A DNA stretch of 64,000 bases from Jaapia argillacea MUCL 33604 (taxonomy: Eukaryota; Basidiomycota; Agaricomycetes; Jaapiales; Jaapiaceae), in the NCBI GenBank assembly GCA_000697665.1, contig KL197717.1:561168-625167 (forward strand), read 5' to 3'. Positions within the stretch are counted from its first letter, which is position 1. The number at the start of each line of letters is the position of its first letter. Under the pieces are notes generated by a model that was given only the letters and a program-made list of their open reading frames with translations, had not been told where the DNA came from and searched no databases. Shown piece after piece: positions 1-11,698 of this stretch. Made by a program: the position numbers and the translations under genes.

Positions 1-1
1 G

Positions 2-423
2 CATGATTATGGTGTCTCGATCATTCGTCGAATTGCCCATTATCACCTCACGCTACAACCGACGTCTTCTCGATTTTACGCTCTGACTTCTCAGTTGTAC
101 TTTTGTGCCAGAAACGATCCCAGGGTGATCGACGCCGATATGTGAGTATTCCAATTTCACGTTTGGTAGCTCCGCGTGTCTGAAGTTGACGCTGCGATGT
201 TTTCTGTTTTAGGGTGAACTTTTCCCGAAGGAAAAACTTGCTGAAGGCGTGGTGTATCCCAGAGAATAATGGTGGCAAACCCTTCCTGGACCTCCCTCCC
301 CTTGCTGCCGAAGACGCCGAAATGGGGAAGAAAGTCGCTTGGTGGAATAAAAAGTTGGCGGAACTTGGTGACTTTAAGGTGGCTGTTGGGGGGCACACTG
401 AGTTTGTCTTGACGTCGAAGTGA
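2..423 (+). CDS. 3' end of an unrecognised protein-coding gene (partial)
   Basis: Two exons are visible: 2-141 and 213-423, joined across a 71-nt intron with a GTGAGT donor and a TTTTAG acceptor. The join makes the codon ATG and keeps the frame. The reading frame is open to the left edge of the window, so the gene starts outside it. About 116 residues are visible, ending with TGA at 421-423. The tail is rich in Lys, Trp and Leu (VAWWNKKLAELGDF) and ends in VLTSK. I do not recognise the family. The clean splice and continuous frame argue for a real gene; the opposite-strand frames across it are probably shadows. Confidence 0.5.
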
Positions 424-998
424 TTTAGGCGTTGACCACCTCCGTTGACATTAATCGTTGGGTTTGAATACCCAGCCCCTTCTCCCGAGTCGTACTTATT
501 GGCGTTATCCGAGGCCCTGTAACAGCTTGTATAGTAGTGTGTATCCAACGACCTCGTCCAGGGTTGAGCGTTATCGGTTGCAGTTCTAGGAGCCCTTTTC
601 AAGCGAAGAGATCGCGTGGGATGTCATCTCCCGGTGATGACGCCGTTGGCGAGTCGCCAAAGAGCAAAGTTCGATCCAACTTCTGCAGCTGTCCTTCAAC
701 CTATACAAGTTTCTCGGGATATCTTCTCGATCGGCTTCAAGTTGCCTCCGTTCACAAAATCCCGGTTCTGCTAGGTGTCGAGATTGCAAACGCGCACCCA
801 AGATGGACTTGTTGCAGGATATCGGGATGAAACCAAGGTACAACTCCTATTCATCAGTGTGCGTATCGACTTACAGTACTGTGTTACCACAACCAAACCA
901 AGGAATTCGAGTCAACATCGATTTACAGAATGAAACGGATTGAAAATGAATCAGGTAATTGGTATGCATAGTTGAGAGGATCCTCCCCTCCCAAAGTG
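424..998. other. Intergenic, no gene recognised
   Basis: This lies between the 3' ends of the partial gene on the left and the SET gene on the right, so it is a convergent terminator region. Short frames of 60-100 codons occur on both strands, but none has a supporting splice pattern or a recognisable motif. Confidence 0.5.
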
Positions 999-2019
999 CT
1001 AAACGTCATCAGGCGGTGATAACTTCATTCTACGCCCCATCCCCGCCGCCATGTGCGACCTCGGGTTCTCCATATACTTTCTAAACTTCTCGACGCCGTC
1101 ATAATCAACACCCCCGCTCAGGATAGCTGCCTCATAAGCCTTCCGAGCCCACATCTTCGCGCTCTGGAAGTCTGAGGAGGCGACGCAGAATTGAAATGCA
1201 TCGTACGAAAGAGTGTCTTCGTACAAGGCTATCCCTTCGCTTCTGAGTAAGGCGAGTGCTGTCTTCACCTGCGCGGAAGATTGTGGATCAATGTTAAGTT
1301 TCAGAGTTGAACGTCACGTTCCGTACTCACCTTTCTCACTCCGTCCGCCGGGAGACTATGACAAGCAGGGATCTCGTCGATGAGCCGTTGGATGGTTTGC
1401 CGTCTCCTATCGCTCTCCTTGAGTTCCTTGCCTACCCTGCCGCAGGCTTCGCAGTGACAGTCAAACCCGAACTTCTCCTTCAACAGCCTCCTTCTTTTGT
1501 CTCGAACATCCAGCATACCTGTGTAACAGAGGTACAGCTCCTCTCCTTCTGCAATGTCCCTCAGCGCATGGATACTGATAACCTTCTTGCTGTTGATCCA
1601 GCAATTATTGACGTTCGGCGTGCAAGACGAATTAAATCGTGACGCTTGCAAGAATATCCCTGCCCTATCTGCCCTCAAGCCGAGCTCAGCGTTGTTCTCG
1701 CCGCAAGGCAACGCATTCGTCTCGAAAATACCGAGTAAAGGTGGGAGCTGAGCCTGATGGCAGTTGGATAAAGCTAGGTACTGTTCTTGTTCATGCTTCG
1801 TCAACAGGGAGAGTGACCTTGCGATTGTATGGGCGCTGCGTGCGATCGATTGGGTGAAGAGAGGTGATTCTGAGAGGATCTCTTCTCCTTGTGCGATGGG
1901 ACGCGTAGCGATCACACCCAAGCCCTTGTGTGGAAGTGGTTGGATGGTGAAAGGTTCTTTTCAAATCATTTAGTCCTCTATCCGCTGCATGGGGAGCATC
2001 TGGACTCACTGTCGTTCAT
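999..2019 (-). CDS. SET-domain protein (SMYD/SET5-like lysine methyltransferase family)
   Basis: Three exons on the minus strand: 2019-2010, 1956-1331 and 1268-999, giving 301 residues. Both introns have GTGAGT donors. The 10-nt first exon supplies MND, and the first splice completes a Lys codon to give MNDKPFTIQPLPHKGLGV. That is the expected opening of a SET domain (F-x-I-x-P-x-x-x-KGLGV-A-T-R-P-I). Later motifs are SRFNSSCTPNV, in the place of the NHSC cofactor motif, then EGEELYLCYTG, then a cysteine-rich post-SET stretch CHCEACG near residue 190. Such proteins transfer methyl groups from S-adenosylmethionine to lysines. The histidine of NHSC is replaced by Ser, which is common in fungal SMYD-like proteins, so the substrate and even activity are uncertain. 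The C-terminal 90 residues are probably helical. The family is clear, the target is not. Confidence 0.85.
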
Positions 2020-4225
2020 GGTAACTGATTCTAAAGCTCGGGATCTAGCTCTCCAAGACAGCCCGGACGTCCATTTGAAGGGATGTAGGCCTGGCCAACG
2101 CCTCGTGTAGGGTGCCTTCTCTCGGTTTAGCGCCTTTGGCCCAGTTTCGTGATAACCCTTGCGCCCCTTGCGCTGACGGCCATCAATTTCGCCGCCTGGA
2201 CCGCGGTGATTGGCAGGTCGTTGCTATCAACATCTGACCCTCGGTAACTCACGCCCTCTCGTATGGGTTGCCGGGGAATATGCAGCCTTGCTATGGTGCA
2301 AGTTGACAACATCCCGACCAAGGCATTCACGAAGCTACGCACAAGCGACTGCATCCACCCCCAGGTCTTCTGGGAGCTCACGGAGGTGGTTCTCATTCTT
2401 GATGCCCAAGGGGAAGACTATATCTGCTGCTCATCGACTTGCCTTTTCCAAGACTTCTCTGCGTTCCACTCATGCCGTGAGTAATACTAATAGTGAATGG
2501 TCATTGTTATTTCACAATCGATGAACCCACGCCAAGTAGGTGCAGCCTATCTACGACAGTTGAAATACTTGAACGAATCAGCGAAACAGCTACACAAAAC
2601 TCCAACCAGCTGGTGTGGGATGCATGTTGGTGCCGCCTCTTCCTTAGGCCACTCCCGAGAGGTGGGCCCTCTCTGTGAATTGGAGCGGCCACGGCCGCGA
2701 GTCCGATGGTGAGGCCAGGAGTACAAACGTATCTCACGGGAACCAGCGACGAATTTCATGACAGCAGATAAACTGCGCGGCCCCTTGCAGGCCTTGAGGT
2801 CGGGTACGTTTCGCTCTGGTGACTTCATTGATCCGATATGCAAAGCAATAAATCGCATAAGTTTGGAACGAGGACGTCCCCGGCTGAATAGAAACATAGG
2901 TACCAGCCTGAGACAAAAGTCAGCTGTGGAATGGCAGGATTTGAACTTGGTTTGGCCAGGGCCTGACCATGCGGGATGCGAACGGATGTTGGTCATCTTG
3001 CAATCCTATTGGGTGGCTGCTTCAGGCTTCAACACCTCAGCAGTTCAGGGGTCACAAAGACTCCTCCCATAGAGGTATCTGGCGGCCGTACAATTTGTAG
3101 TATGGTAGTATACTATTGAGCCATGATGACAGGATCGCACCGGTTGGACCCAGCAGTCAACCTGAATCTGAATCTGTAATTCGGGGATGAGGGTCAAAGA
3201 TATCGCATGAATCTGTACTCACTCAGCACGCCTTCCTCGAGCGGGAAAGGCGTCGATTGGGGTGGCGAAACCGAGGCGTCGGGAGGTCTGCTGCCAGTTC
3301 AGGTCCTTCCATACGCAACTCGTGATTGGTTGCGGGCTTGGAACCCGACTGCTTCAACTCAACGAGGTTCCAGGCCGGCGCCAATGAGAAAAGGGCAATG
3401 CACCGCCATGTGTGTCCTTTATTCTGGAAAACCATGATTTGACCTGGTGGCAGGACCAATAACAACTGTGTGTAGTTGGTGGCCGGCGAGTGGGAAGAGG
3501 AGGGGAAATCCGTCCACCAGTAAGAACTTGCGCGACTACCGCGACGAATGGGAAGATGGCCAGGCTGGATGGCCCAGTTCAACCAATGGTTCTACGAGCT
3601 AAAGCCGGTGTCCGATTCGCCAACGCATCGTATGCGCGCCTTGAAATGGATATAGCAAGAAAACTGAGTGCCACTTGCCCACAACTTGCTGAGCATCTTG
3701 AAGATCCGTGAATCACAGCAAGATTCCGACACTAGTGGATAAAACTGATAGCGGAGCGTCCGTCCAACCTGATTTGCAGTCAAGTGATTACTCGTAGGTT
3801 TCTAAGTACTTGTATATAGGGGTATCATGGCCATTGCGAGACAAAGTCCAAATTGTCATCAGAATGGCAGTCAAGCCAGTAACCCTGCGTCTACAATTAC
3901 ACTGATACCCAAAGGCCCAATTGAAGAGTCGTAAGAAACATTTTATATGCGGTCCATCAGCCGCCTCAATCCTCCTCGCCCCGCCCGGCGCGTGTATCGT
4001 GGCGGGCCATCAGTGTGACACGGGAGTGGTCGCAACGATCGTGCCATCTCGGTGTGAATCATAAACGACTCTGGGTGGGTGGAAGAAGTTGGTTGGAAGG
4101 GGGATGCGTCGAGTGACGGTCCGCGGTGGGATAAATGAAGACATCTGACGGGCTACGGAGCCCGTCCAATCTATCATCGTCGAGCAACATATCGCCAGTA
4201 CTGTGAGTTAGGTGGCTTTAGAAGG
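2020..4225. other. Gene-poor 2.2-kb stretch
   Basis: I see no gene that I can support. The longest frames (for example 2547-2996 minus and 3223-3582 minus) have erratic amino-acid composition and lack consistent introns. The sequence around 2940 resembles a tRNA T-loop on the minus strand, but the T-stem does not pair. The left edge should hold the promoter of the SET gene. Confidence 0.4.
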
Positions 4226-4524
4226 TCAAAGCATAAGCTTCCACGGCAGCTTTCTGAAGACATTAAGACCCACTTGGGTACCAGGCGTGGAGTCGTCTAC
4301 AAAAATAGGGAACACAATCAGGGTCGTGTGGGTGATCCTGGAAAGCCACGAGACTCACGGGGCCTGATGCACTCCCATACGTCGACACCACGACCTTTGG
4401 GATCCCATACTCCACACTGACTGTATATCGGCCAGTGAACATTCAACTCCCAGATACGTGTAGCGTTCGCAACGGTGGCAGGCATGTGAGTCCCTGAGGC
4501 TGTCGATGTAGTGGCTTGGGCCAT
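4226..4524 (-). CDS. Small 78-residue hypothetical protein
   Basis: Exons 4524-4359 and 4296-4226 join across a 62-nt intron (GTGAGT donor, TTTGTAG acceptor) to give 78 residues. The junction completes a His codon (CIRP-H-DSTPG). The N-terminus is Thr/Ala-rich (MAQATTSTASGTHMP); the core is Trp-rich (WELNVHWPIYSQCGVWDP) with three cysteines; the C-terminus is basic (FRKLPWKL). There is no clear signal peptide or membrane segment. A TATA element lies about 100 nt upstream, so this looks like a compact, strongly promoted gene. I do not recognise the family. The start is chosen as the first ATG after the TATA element. Confidence 0.6.
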
Positions 4525-5103
4525 TTTGACTGAATGTGAGGATGGGAGGTAGATGGAATAGGGTGGAATCTGACAGAGCAAAAGTATGCGGGATCAAAGG
4601 ATACTTGAGGAGACATGACTTGTTTTATATGTGGGCAAGGAAGGCAGTGACGCAGATGCAAGGAATCAAGAAGGCCGATGCGATCTCTCCAACGGTTTGT
4701 TCTGCTTTGTCAGGCATTCCCACGCACCAAATTCGGCGCCGTCAAATAGGCAGGTCGGCCCCATCCACCCGTCTGTAAATCCGTTTCTCATCCGGATCGA
4801 TCATCAAAGGTCGGCTTTTACGGACTGCTGCAATTTCTCTCAGCGACATCAATGGAGAAACCAGAGAAGAAATCATCCAAACGTGAGCTAGCTGCCTAAG
4901 GAAACCAAGAGAAGTCCTAATTGTGAAGATCGGGTTTAGTTCTGCTTCACATTCTTTCGAAATAGGGCCGCAGTAGCTCATCGCCTGCACATCTTCCTCC
5001 CCATGCCCGCGATTCTCCAGTAGCCACACCCCGGTTGCACTGGCTTGTCAGCAATTTCCAATCCGATTGCTTATGATGATAGATTGATGGCACCCTCGCT
5101 TCA
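4525..5103. other. Promoter side of the small gene plus unassigned sequence
   Basis: A minus-strand frame at 4742-5029 (95 codons, containing a DPDEKRIYRRVDG stretch) has protein-like composition, but I found no start, splice partner or family for it. It may be the remains of a gene. Confidence 0.3.
4623..4630 (-). promoter_or_regulatory. TATA element of the small 78-residue gene
   Basis: On the minus strand the sequence reads ATATAAAA about 100 nt before the ATG at 4524, followed by a pyrimidine-rich leader. This is typical of highly expressed basidiomycete genes. Confidence 0.45.
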
Positions 5104-5315
5104 AGTTGAATCCCTACTGGTGGAGGCAAGCAAGGTCACATCGCCTTGTCTCAACGCGGTTTGTTCCCCCTTGACCTCCATGTCGACGTCATCCAGGCAT
5201 TGGGACTCTGCAAAAACAACCCCACCCCCCTTTACAACGAGGGTGGACTCGTTGCAACATTCACCACATACTTTCCCAAGATCCGCGACAAAAACTCGCT
5301 TCCTCAGGTATAATT
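5104..5315 (+). pseudogene. Orphan exon of a decayed gene
   Basis: A plus-strand frame reads from about 5110 to 5310 with protein-like composition (GGGKQGHIALSQRGLFPLD, then QALGLCKNNPTPLYNEGG, then TTYFPKIRDKNSLPQ). It is followed by a GTATAA that can act as a donor, and it is preceded in frame by a stop. No convincing upstream or downstream exon was found, and stops crowd both flanks. I do not recognise the family. It is best read as one surviving exon of a broken gene, or an exon of a gene whose other exons I could not join. Confidence 0.35.
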
Positions 5316-7364
5316 ACGGCCCCAAACTTCAAAAGGGCTTGTGTCGACCTGATGGATGCGCTGATATGACTATGGTGAGACCATCGTTCTCTTCTTTAGC
5401 GTCTGGCCAACTTTTCGTGTCCAGTGATGTCATTCGGTTCTCCCATGCATTCTCTATGCACGGCTACAGAAGCCTCTGAATGATACGTCACTGCCTCGTG
5501 TTCTCTCCGTGGCCGAAACTCGGACTTCTCTCTGCTACTGATCACCGGACAAAGTAGGACTCAAATAGCAAAGTCTGCCTCGATAATTGTGACAAACTTT
5601 CACCTCTTACGTGGTGATCTTAACCGCCGGCTGTTAAAGATTTTACGGGATACGCTCCTCGCAATTCCTCCTCCGAGAGTGTACTCTTGCACATCCAGCC
5701 ATACCACGCGGCCCCGAAGATTCAAAAACCGGTCAATTATCCACTCGGTTGTCATCATCCAACCTCGATCAAGTGGCTTCTTATCGATTTAGCTTTCTCA
5801 TATAAAGCATCATTGTCCGTCGCCTCGGGTGACGTCGGTCCCCATTACCCAGCGTCACTTGGGAGCTATGCGAACACTCACAATCTTTGTCGACCATCGC
5901 GTTCTCAAGCCCCAGCGTCGAGACTCTCGTCAACCATGATTTGAATCCGTATCTGACGAACGTTCCGATACTCCACGCCGACGACGTTTTCACCACTGTC
6001 AGAATGATTCATCTTTGTCTAGACCTCGCGGTGATTCTCGTATCAACCCTCCTGCCCGTCCTGCCATGAGTCTGCCTCCCACTCGCATTACTTCCTCGGC
6101 TTGGTGGTACGTCCGCTTCGGTCTATCTATGGTCTCATTAATACATTTGAATTGTTTCCATGTTTTGAACTCTTTCCAGTGCCGAGCTATAACTGCAAGG
6201 GACCCGAGCTACGCTGTCCCGGTGATTCCGCACATTCCTGTTAAAATCCGCCACACTTCAGTGGGCGCGTCCTCACGATCTCGGTGTCAGTCGCGATTCA
6301 TTCGCCACACCGGGCTTGATCGATTTCCCAACCTTTTCTGCGAACCCGGCGAGATCCCCTAGCCATTCGGGTATACGCCTGCTGTGCCTATTCATATCAA
6401 CTCCTGCTGTACCTATTCATATCAACACCCATTCCCCATCGTGGCAGAACAAGAATAATACAGCCATATCAACCACTATTCAGCCATTTTAGCGGCGGTG
6501 TCTGATCAACTGCGCAGTCTATTCGCACAGAAGCAAGTGCTTCCCGCCATCTTTGGGGTACAGGAGGCCTTCGCAAGGTGATGGGTTCTTGTATACACTC
6601 TGAATGACAGTTGTTCTGACTTTCCCGCAGCACCCTGCCCACCCTCACCCTGACCAGTTACTCGGGTTAATGTGGGAGTCCTGAGGTGTGTGATCAGGTA
6701 CTATACAGAAGTCGAGCTTCCTGCACCGAACTTCACGACCTTGGGAGGTTACATTCGGTGTTCTATCTTTTACCGTACTCACGGTGAGCTGGAATTAGTA
6801 AAAGTGTTGGAAAGATTTGTCGAATAGATGCCGCATCAAGTCTGTTCGTAGTATGTTTCGTGTTGGCTATCGTGCTATAACGGAACTAGAGAACCTAAAC
6901 TGCCCGACGATGTTACCAAGAAACGGTAAACAAGAGGTTTAAGGCGGCGTAGAACTACTAGAAGATCCTCGGGTTGACAGAGATGTTATAGAAGGTCTGC
7001 TCGTGCCTCCAATCTACACAGCAACCACTCCCACGTCAACTATACCTATACAACGTTCACGCGGCACTGGGCGCCTGGTACTCTTGAGCTTGGCCAAGTA
7101 GAACGTAGCTTCGGTGGGATTCAAGGGTGTGAACTTGAACCGAAGACCGCCCGATCTACTACTGGTCAGTGTCTTCTCGGGCTTCTGCCATTATCGGTTG
7201 GAAGGATCGATATATCGACCCGGTGGCAAGTAGATGGCTGCTGGCGGTGCTACATAGAGAATCGGCTCCGGAGAAGGTCATGCAGGGTAAGCAAACACTC
7301 ACGACAGCTTTCCAAAGTAGGCGAAGACTTGATCACACGATGAAACCTGATAGGCTACGAACCG
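5316..7364. other. Gene-poor 2-kb stretch
   Basis: No gene can be supported. Frames of 60-115 codons occur on the plus strand (for example 6015-6362), but they are unspliced and have no recognisable motif. A plus-strand stretch near 6700-6830 has mildly protein-like composition (YYTEVELPAPNFTTLGG) without context. A short tandem repeat is listed separately. Confidence 0.35.
6378..6427. repeat. Two-copy 25-bp tandem repeat
   Basis: The unit cctgctgtNcctattcatat followed by caacW is present twice in direct succession, with two differences between copies. It lies in non-coding sequence. Confidence 0.7.
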
Positions 7365-7768
7365 TCATACAGCGTACCGGATAGATGTCGAAGCTCGAAG
7401 AGTTGGGGGTTTTGTAAATCTCTCTTCCTCGTTCACAATACGGAGGAGCGGAAGATGGCGAAATGAAACGCCACGGAGAACTCGCTGGATCTCTCCCAGG
7501 CTGTTCCCCACTTGGCATGAGTGGGGAAGATCAGCGTTCCTACAAACATGAGTCCTCAACTTCTCAGGGGATAATTTATATCCGACCCACCTTGCCGACG
7601 ATGTGTTTCACTCCATTATGAATCGAGAAGACGTGCTGCAATCTTGATGGGATGTGGAAGTGGAGTCTTCGAGTCAGGGTAAGTATGGCGTCCTGGGCGT
7701 TACGTTGTCCTAAAATTGAAAAAGATGAGTGAAATCTATCAGGAATGTGCTCTACCGACATCCAACAT
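7365..7768 (-). other. Possible minus-strand gene or gene fragment
   Basis: A start at 7768 (MLDVG) can be joined across a 46-nt intron (GTAGAG donor, TTTTAG acceptor) to an exon reading QRNAQDAILTLTRRLHF and on to HIVGK, followed by a GTGGGT donor. A second protein-like frame (NADLPHSCQVGNSLGE) continues at 7540-7365, but no donor/acceptor pair joins the two in phase. A TATAAAT motif sits between them, so the second part might be a separate small gene. The family is not recognised. Confidence 0.3.
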
Positions 7769-7934
7769 CCAGACGACGCAAAGGTGACTGTGGGAGGGAG
7801 CAGAAATTGATCGGAATGTCGAGTAAGTGTGACGTGACACTAATCACGCGTCCTGTGACTACTCTTTAAAACGAACCGTCACGTCGAGTCCTTGCTTCGC
7901 ACTACCACCACAACCCAACTTCAGTTGTCCGTCC

Positions 7935-9692
7935 ATGCCAAAATCCAGAGCCAACAAGAATCATGGTGTCTCTCCCTTATTTAAAGTCTCAGATGGTCGT
8001 AGAAAGCCTCAGCAAATTCGCGCTGGTTCTGGGGATACTCCACCGACCATGATGAACGTGTTTCGACTCGATCCCTTTTCCGAGTCCACAAGCATTCCCT
8101 CGGCGACTGGAATCCTGCCATTTGAAGCAATAGGTCCGGAGGAGATGTTCTCGCACAATTTCCAGGTCTACCCTGAAGAACAAGAGCCAGTCGAACGCGA
8201 AGCAACCCTTGCGAATGCCGAATTGTTCGATACGCGATCCTTCTTTGTTGCCTCTCGAGACGAGATTAACTACCATCTATCGGATCTATCGCCTATTTCC
8301 ACACTTTCTTCCCTCTCATCCGACTCTCCGCCTCTATATGCGCCCTCCCCCATTCCGGTCTACCTTGCCCAGGACGAAAAATGCGTATTCCCGGAAGCTT
8401 TTACCAACCACGTTGATTTGAACGAAATTCCACGCGTTTCCCCCCAAGATATCACGCATATATCCCCTCAAGAGCTTTGTGTCGAACACTCCGACCGTAA
8501 TGACAGACCCTCTGCTTTCTGTTCCGCTTACCCCGATTACCCCCAGCGCCGACTCTGGTCCCTGCGTCTTTCCATCCCCAGTCTCTGGCTACACGCGAAG
8601 ATTCCATTGATTCTCCCTCAATCGCATCGTTCTCCCCGAATATCGAAGATGGGCTATCGTCTCATCACTATCTCTTGCCACCTTACTCCGTCCTTCCCAT
8701 GTGGCCTATCTCTTCCTACAACAATCATACCTCTTCCTCGCTGGACCCCGACCGTAATTCAGGATCTTCAGGCTTGAACTTGCCCAATAGAGATTTTGTT
8801 TTCCAGTTTGACGCTCAAGTTCACATTCAAGTTCAGACCAAAGAGGCACCTACCGTCAAAAATGGAACAGCGAAGATTCGAAAGCAAAACCAAGATGTGA
8901 CAAAAGTCACGCGATCATTGAAGAAGAACGAAAAAGGACGTCACGTCTGTCCACTATGCCCAAGGAAATTCAATCTCGCAAATGGACTGAGCATACACCT
9001 CAAATGGCATCGAAATCAGAACGCCAAAGCCGAAACTATGCGTACGTACAAAAGTTCCCCTTCGCTCATCCATCCCTAGACCCGCTCACGTCATTGATCC
9101 AACTAAATTCTCGTTGCTCAGATGCCAAGCCAGTCACTTTCGACGTTGAAGCGTCGAAGTCAGGAGACAAGTCACCCTCCAAAGCTCGTCAAGCCCAATC
9201 TCAGTTCGAAACTCCTACTCAGTTGATGCACCGCCTGTACAACCCCCCCTATACCACAACTCCGCTCCAACTTCACAGTATTCGGAGGGTTTCTGGAGAC
9301 CCTCCCTTCCCCAGGTTCCTCGATAGAGCTGCGACCGACAATAGCAGTACTGTAAGTCACCTTCAACCCATGGTGACTCGGTGCATACAGTTTGGTTGTC
9401 AATTGATTGACCTACGCTTCCCCTCCAGAATATTGTACCACCAACCTTACAATACCCATATACCATGTTCCCGGCGATCAATTATCTACCCCAACCCCTC
9501 AATCACCCCAGTCACCGACCGGACTTTGCGTCGAATGCAGCTCGTTACCATCTTCAGGATCGGCATCTCCCGTTTGTGCCCTATTATCCTCAGCCCCCCA
9601 GCGGTCCAGCAAACAATCATCATTCTTCTCCCTCAGTATCCTTACAACACCTCCGGCCGCTTCTCGCTCCGAAACCTCCGCACTCCCACTAG
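7935..9692 (+). CDS. Single C2H2 zinc-finger protein, reading frame changes in the middle
   Basis: The start at 7935 follows a short leader with a TTTAAAA element about 70 nt upstream. The N-terminal half is Ser/Pro-rich and acidic, as in fungal transcription factors. One C2H2 finger is clear: HVCPLCPRKFNLANGLS followed by IHLKWH at about 8945-9012. Two introns fit well after it: 9042-9121 (GTACGT donor) and 9352-9428 (GTAAGT donor). The C-terminus is Pro/His-rich and ends PPHSH at 9692. Between about 8440 and 8600 the plausible coding frame moves twice: the first frame carries the start, a second carries a TPITPSADSG stretch, and a third carries the finger. Either two non-consensus introns or two indels lie there. 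The likely role is DNA-binding regulation; with a single finger this is not certain. Confidence 0.65.
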
Positions 9693-9899
9693 AACCGATT
9701 CTGGTGAAGACCAACGATTTGTCTCATAATGCATCGCCTCATTGTCGTTATCTGCGTTTGTGGTTAGAGAAAATGGTTTCCCCTTCACTTTCGATGCCTT
9801 TTCCATCGACCTAGATTTACCAATCACCTATTCTTTTCCCCATGTGTTTGTGTTTAATACAGTATGTTGTAGCTCTCTCGTCACTCGTGTTGTATGATT

Positions 9900-11698
9900 T
9901 TAGACCTCGATACCCATATCCTTCAACTTCCTCTTCGCGTCATCAATATCCTCTTCCAAGTCGTGTTCCCAGATCCAATCATAGCGAACTTTCAAATTCT
10001 CGGCCAGGGCATGGTTGTTGTCTTTCATTGGAGTGGCGAACTCGTATACCTACGTGAATTGGTAAATACAATGGGAAGTCACCAACAAACGAGGAGGATA
10101 TTAAACTCACATCACCAGATTCACATGCATGAATTTGTTGCCCCGAGGCTCTCGGTCGCCGGACATCCTCGTACACTTGAAGGAAGTGCGGAATGGTATC
10201 CTCTGTGCAAGATGGAAGCGCGAGGAGGCTAGCTAGGACGTATGCGTCTTCAGTTGCTTGGCCGGCGCCGGCGCCATTGTGAGGGAGACTCTAGAAGTGG
10301 GAATAAGTCAACAGGTTACTAAAGTGGTGGAATCTAGTCGACGAACAGCGTGGGCCTATGGAGAGATCAGATCAACGCAATCAGAAGAGGAGCCAAAAAG
10401 AGCATACTGAGTCTCCCAGAAGGGTGATTCTGTCCACTGTCCACCGTCTGAGAGGAACTAGTTCATGCAATGCCCATTGTTCTGGCTTTTCGATGAGCTA
10501 TGAAGGAGAGTCGGAGAGTGAGCCCCAAAGTCGAAAAGCAGAAGCACGTCAAAACTTCACCTGCGATAAATTAATGACGTTCTGGTCCCAACCCTTGAAA
10601 TCTTCAAACATTTGTTGGTATGAGACGAGTTTGACCCAAGGACCGGTCCAAGTTCTTTCGTCCGGACCTTGTGAACGATCCGAGACGAATGCGACAAGGT
10701 TCACGATTTTGCCACCCTCGATAAGAAAGGTAAGGACGTGCTGAGGTGGAGGGGTCAATGCGAGTGAGAGAACTCTAGAGAGGAAATGTTTATCACCTTA
10801 TCCTTCCCGAACCACATGGTGGGTACCCTTACACCCTCCCCATTCTTCTCAACAGCCTTGGTGATATCAAGCAGGCCACGATAGGCATATGTCCCCGTAT
10901 ATCTGACGTGTTTACCTGTGGCATCGTATCCTCAGCTCTTTCGCACGGCACTCTTCACGCCGTCGCAACCAACGGCAATAGAAGCGTCAAAGATCCGTTG
11001 CTCGCCAGGCCATTCTGGGTGCATCTCAGCATGAGGTGGTTGAATCGTAAGACGTACGTGAAGGTTTGAGCCATCTGTGGGGTATATGTTTTCAACGACG
11101 TTAACATGCGAGGAGAAGTGCGCTGTGACGTTGTCAGGAAGTAACTTGAGAAGCGCCTCAAGTAAACGGGCGCTGAGTGGTCGCAATGAGGAAACGACAA
11201 ATGGCATCAAAGGAATGTTTTACCGATGGACACTGGAGCCCCTGCCCTTATGGGTCGCCTTGAAGAACCACTGGATTCAGTGCGCTTCTTGGTTTAATTG
11301 TTAAAAGCCGACCTTTCCAAACACCTGACCATCGTCCTTGGTGAATTGCAAACAGAGAGCATCAGGTTCAGTAATGTCAGCGACTTTCTCGTATGCTTCG
11401 AAAAGACCCATTTTTCGTAAACTCTCAACGGAACTGTTGAAGGTGCCGTCAGCGAATACAATGGCATGATCGTCGAGTGCAATAGACTTGGGGCCGAGGG
11501 CGACACCTGCCCCAATTTCTGAAAATCTAGCAAATGGGTGAGAATAGCAAACGTACAGAGACCAGCTGTGATGACCTACTGTTTGGCTTGTTCAAAGAGA
11601 TGGATCGTATACCCCAAACGACCTAGTGCAATGGCGGTAGTTATACCACCAATACGTCCTCCAATGATAGCGATAGTCATGTTTGGCCTTCCTTCCAT
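9900..11698 (-). CDS. FAD-dependent monooxygenase (salicylate hydroxylase-like, group A)
   Basis: A multi-exon gene with all flavin hydroxylase landmarks in order. The N-terminal Rossmann strand is MTIAIIGGRIGGITTAIALG, then FSEIGAGVALGPN, then VHRARLLEALLKLLPDNV, then the DG motif VGCDGVKSAVR, then TYAYRGLLDI, then the FAD-ribityl motif LLGDSAHASLPHNGAGAGQ with an intron inside it, then EDAYVLASLLA and an acidic C-terminus ending KDMGIEV. Such enzymes use NAD(P)H and O2 to hydroxylate small aromatic or isoprenoid substrates. The start is at 11698 (MEGRPNM); the second Met at 11680 is an alternative. A 54-nt intron after GPN has no in-frame stop, so an unspliced reading would wrongly add 18 residues. 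The first GxGxxG position reads GGRIGG, an acceptable variant. It sits next to the ZIFL-type transporter on the same strand with a 230-nt gap. Confidence 0.85.

Noticed and set aside
2925-2955. tRNA-like T-loop on the minus strand
   Set aside because: The T-stem does not pair and no acceptor or anticodon stem could be drawn.
11460-11520. An 18-residue insertion in the FAD monooxygenase
   Set aside because: Removing a 54-nt GT-AG intron restores the family sequence GPNSVESLRKMG exactly.
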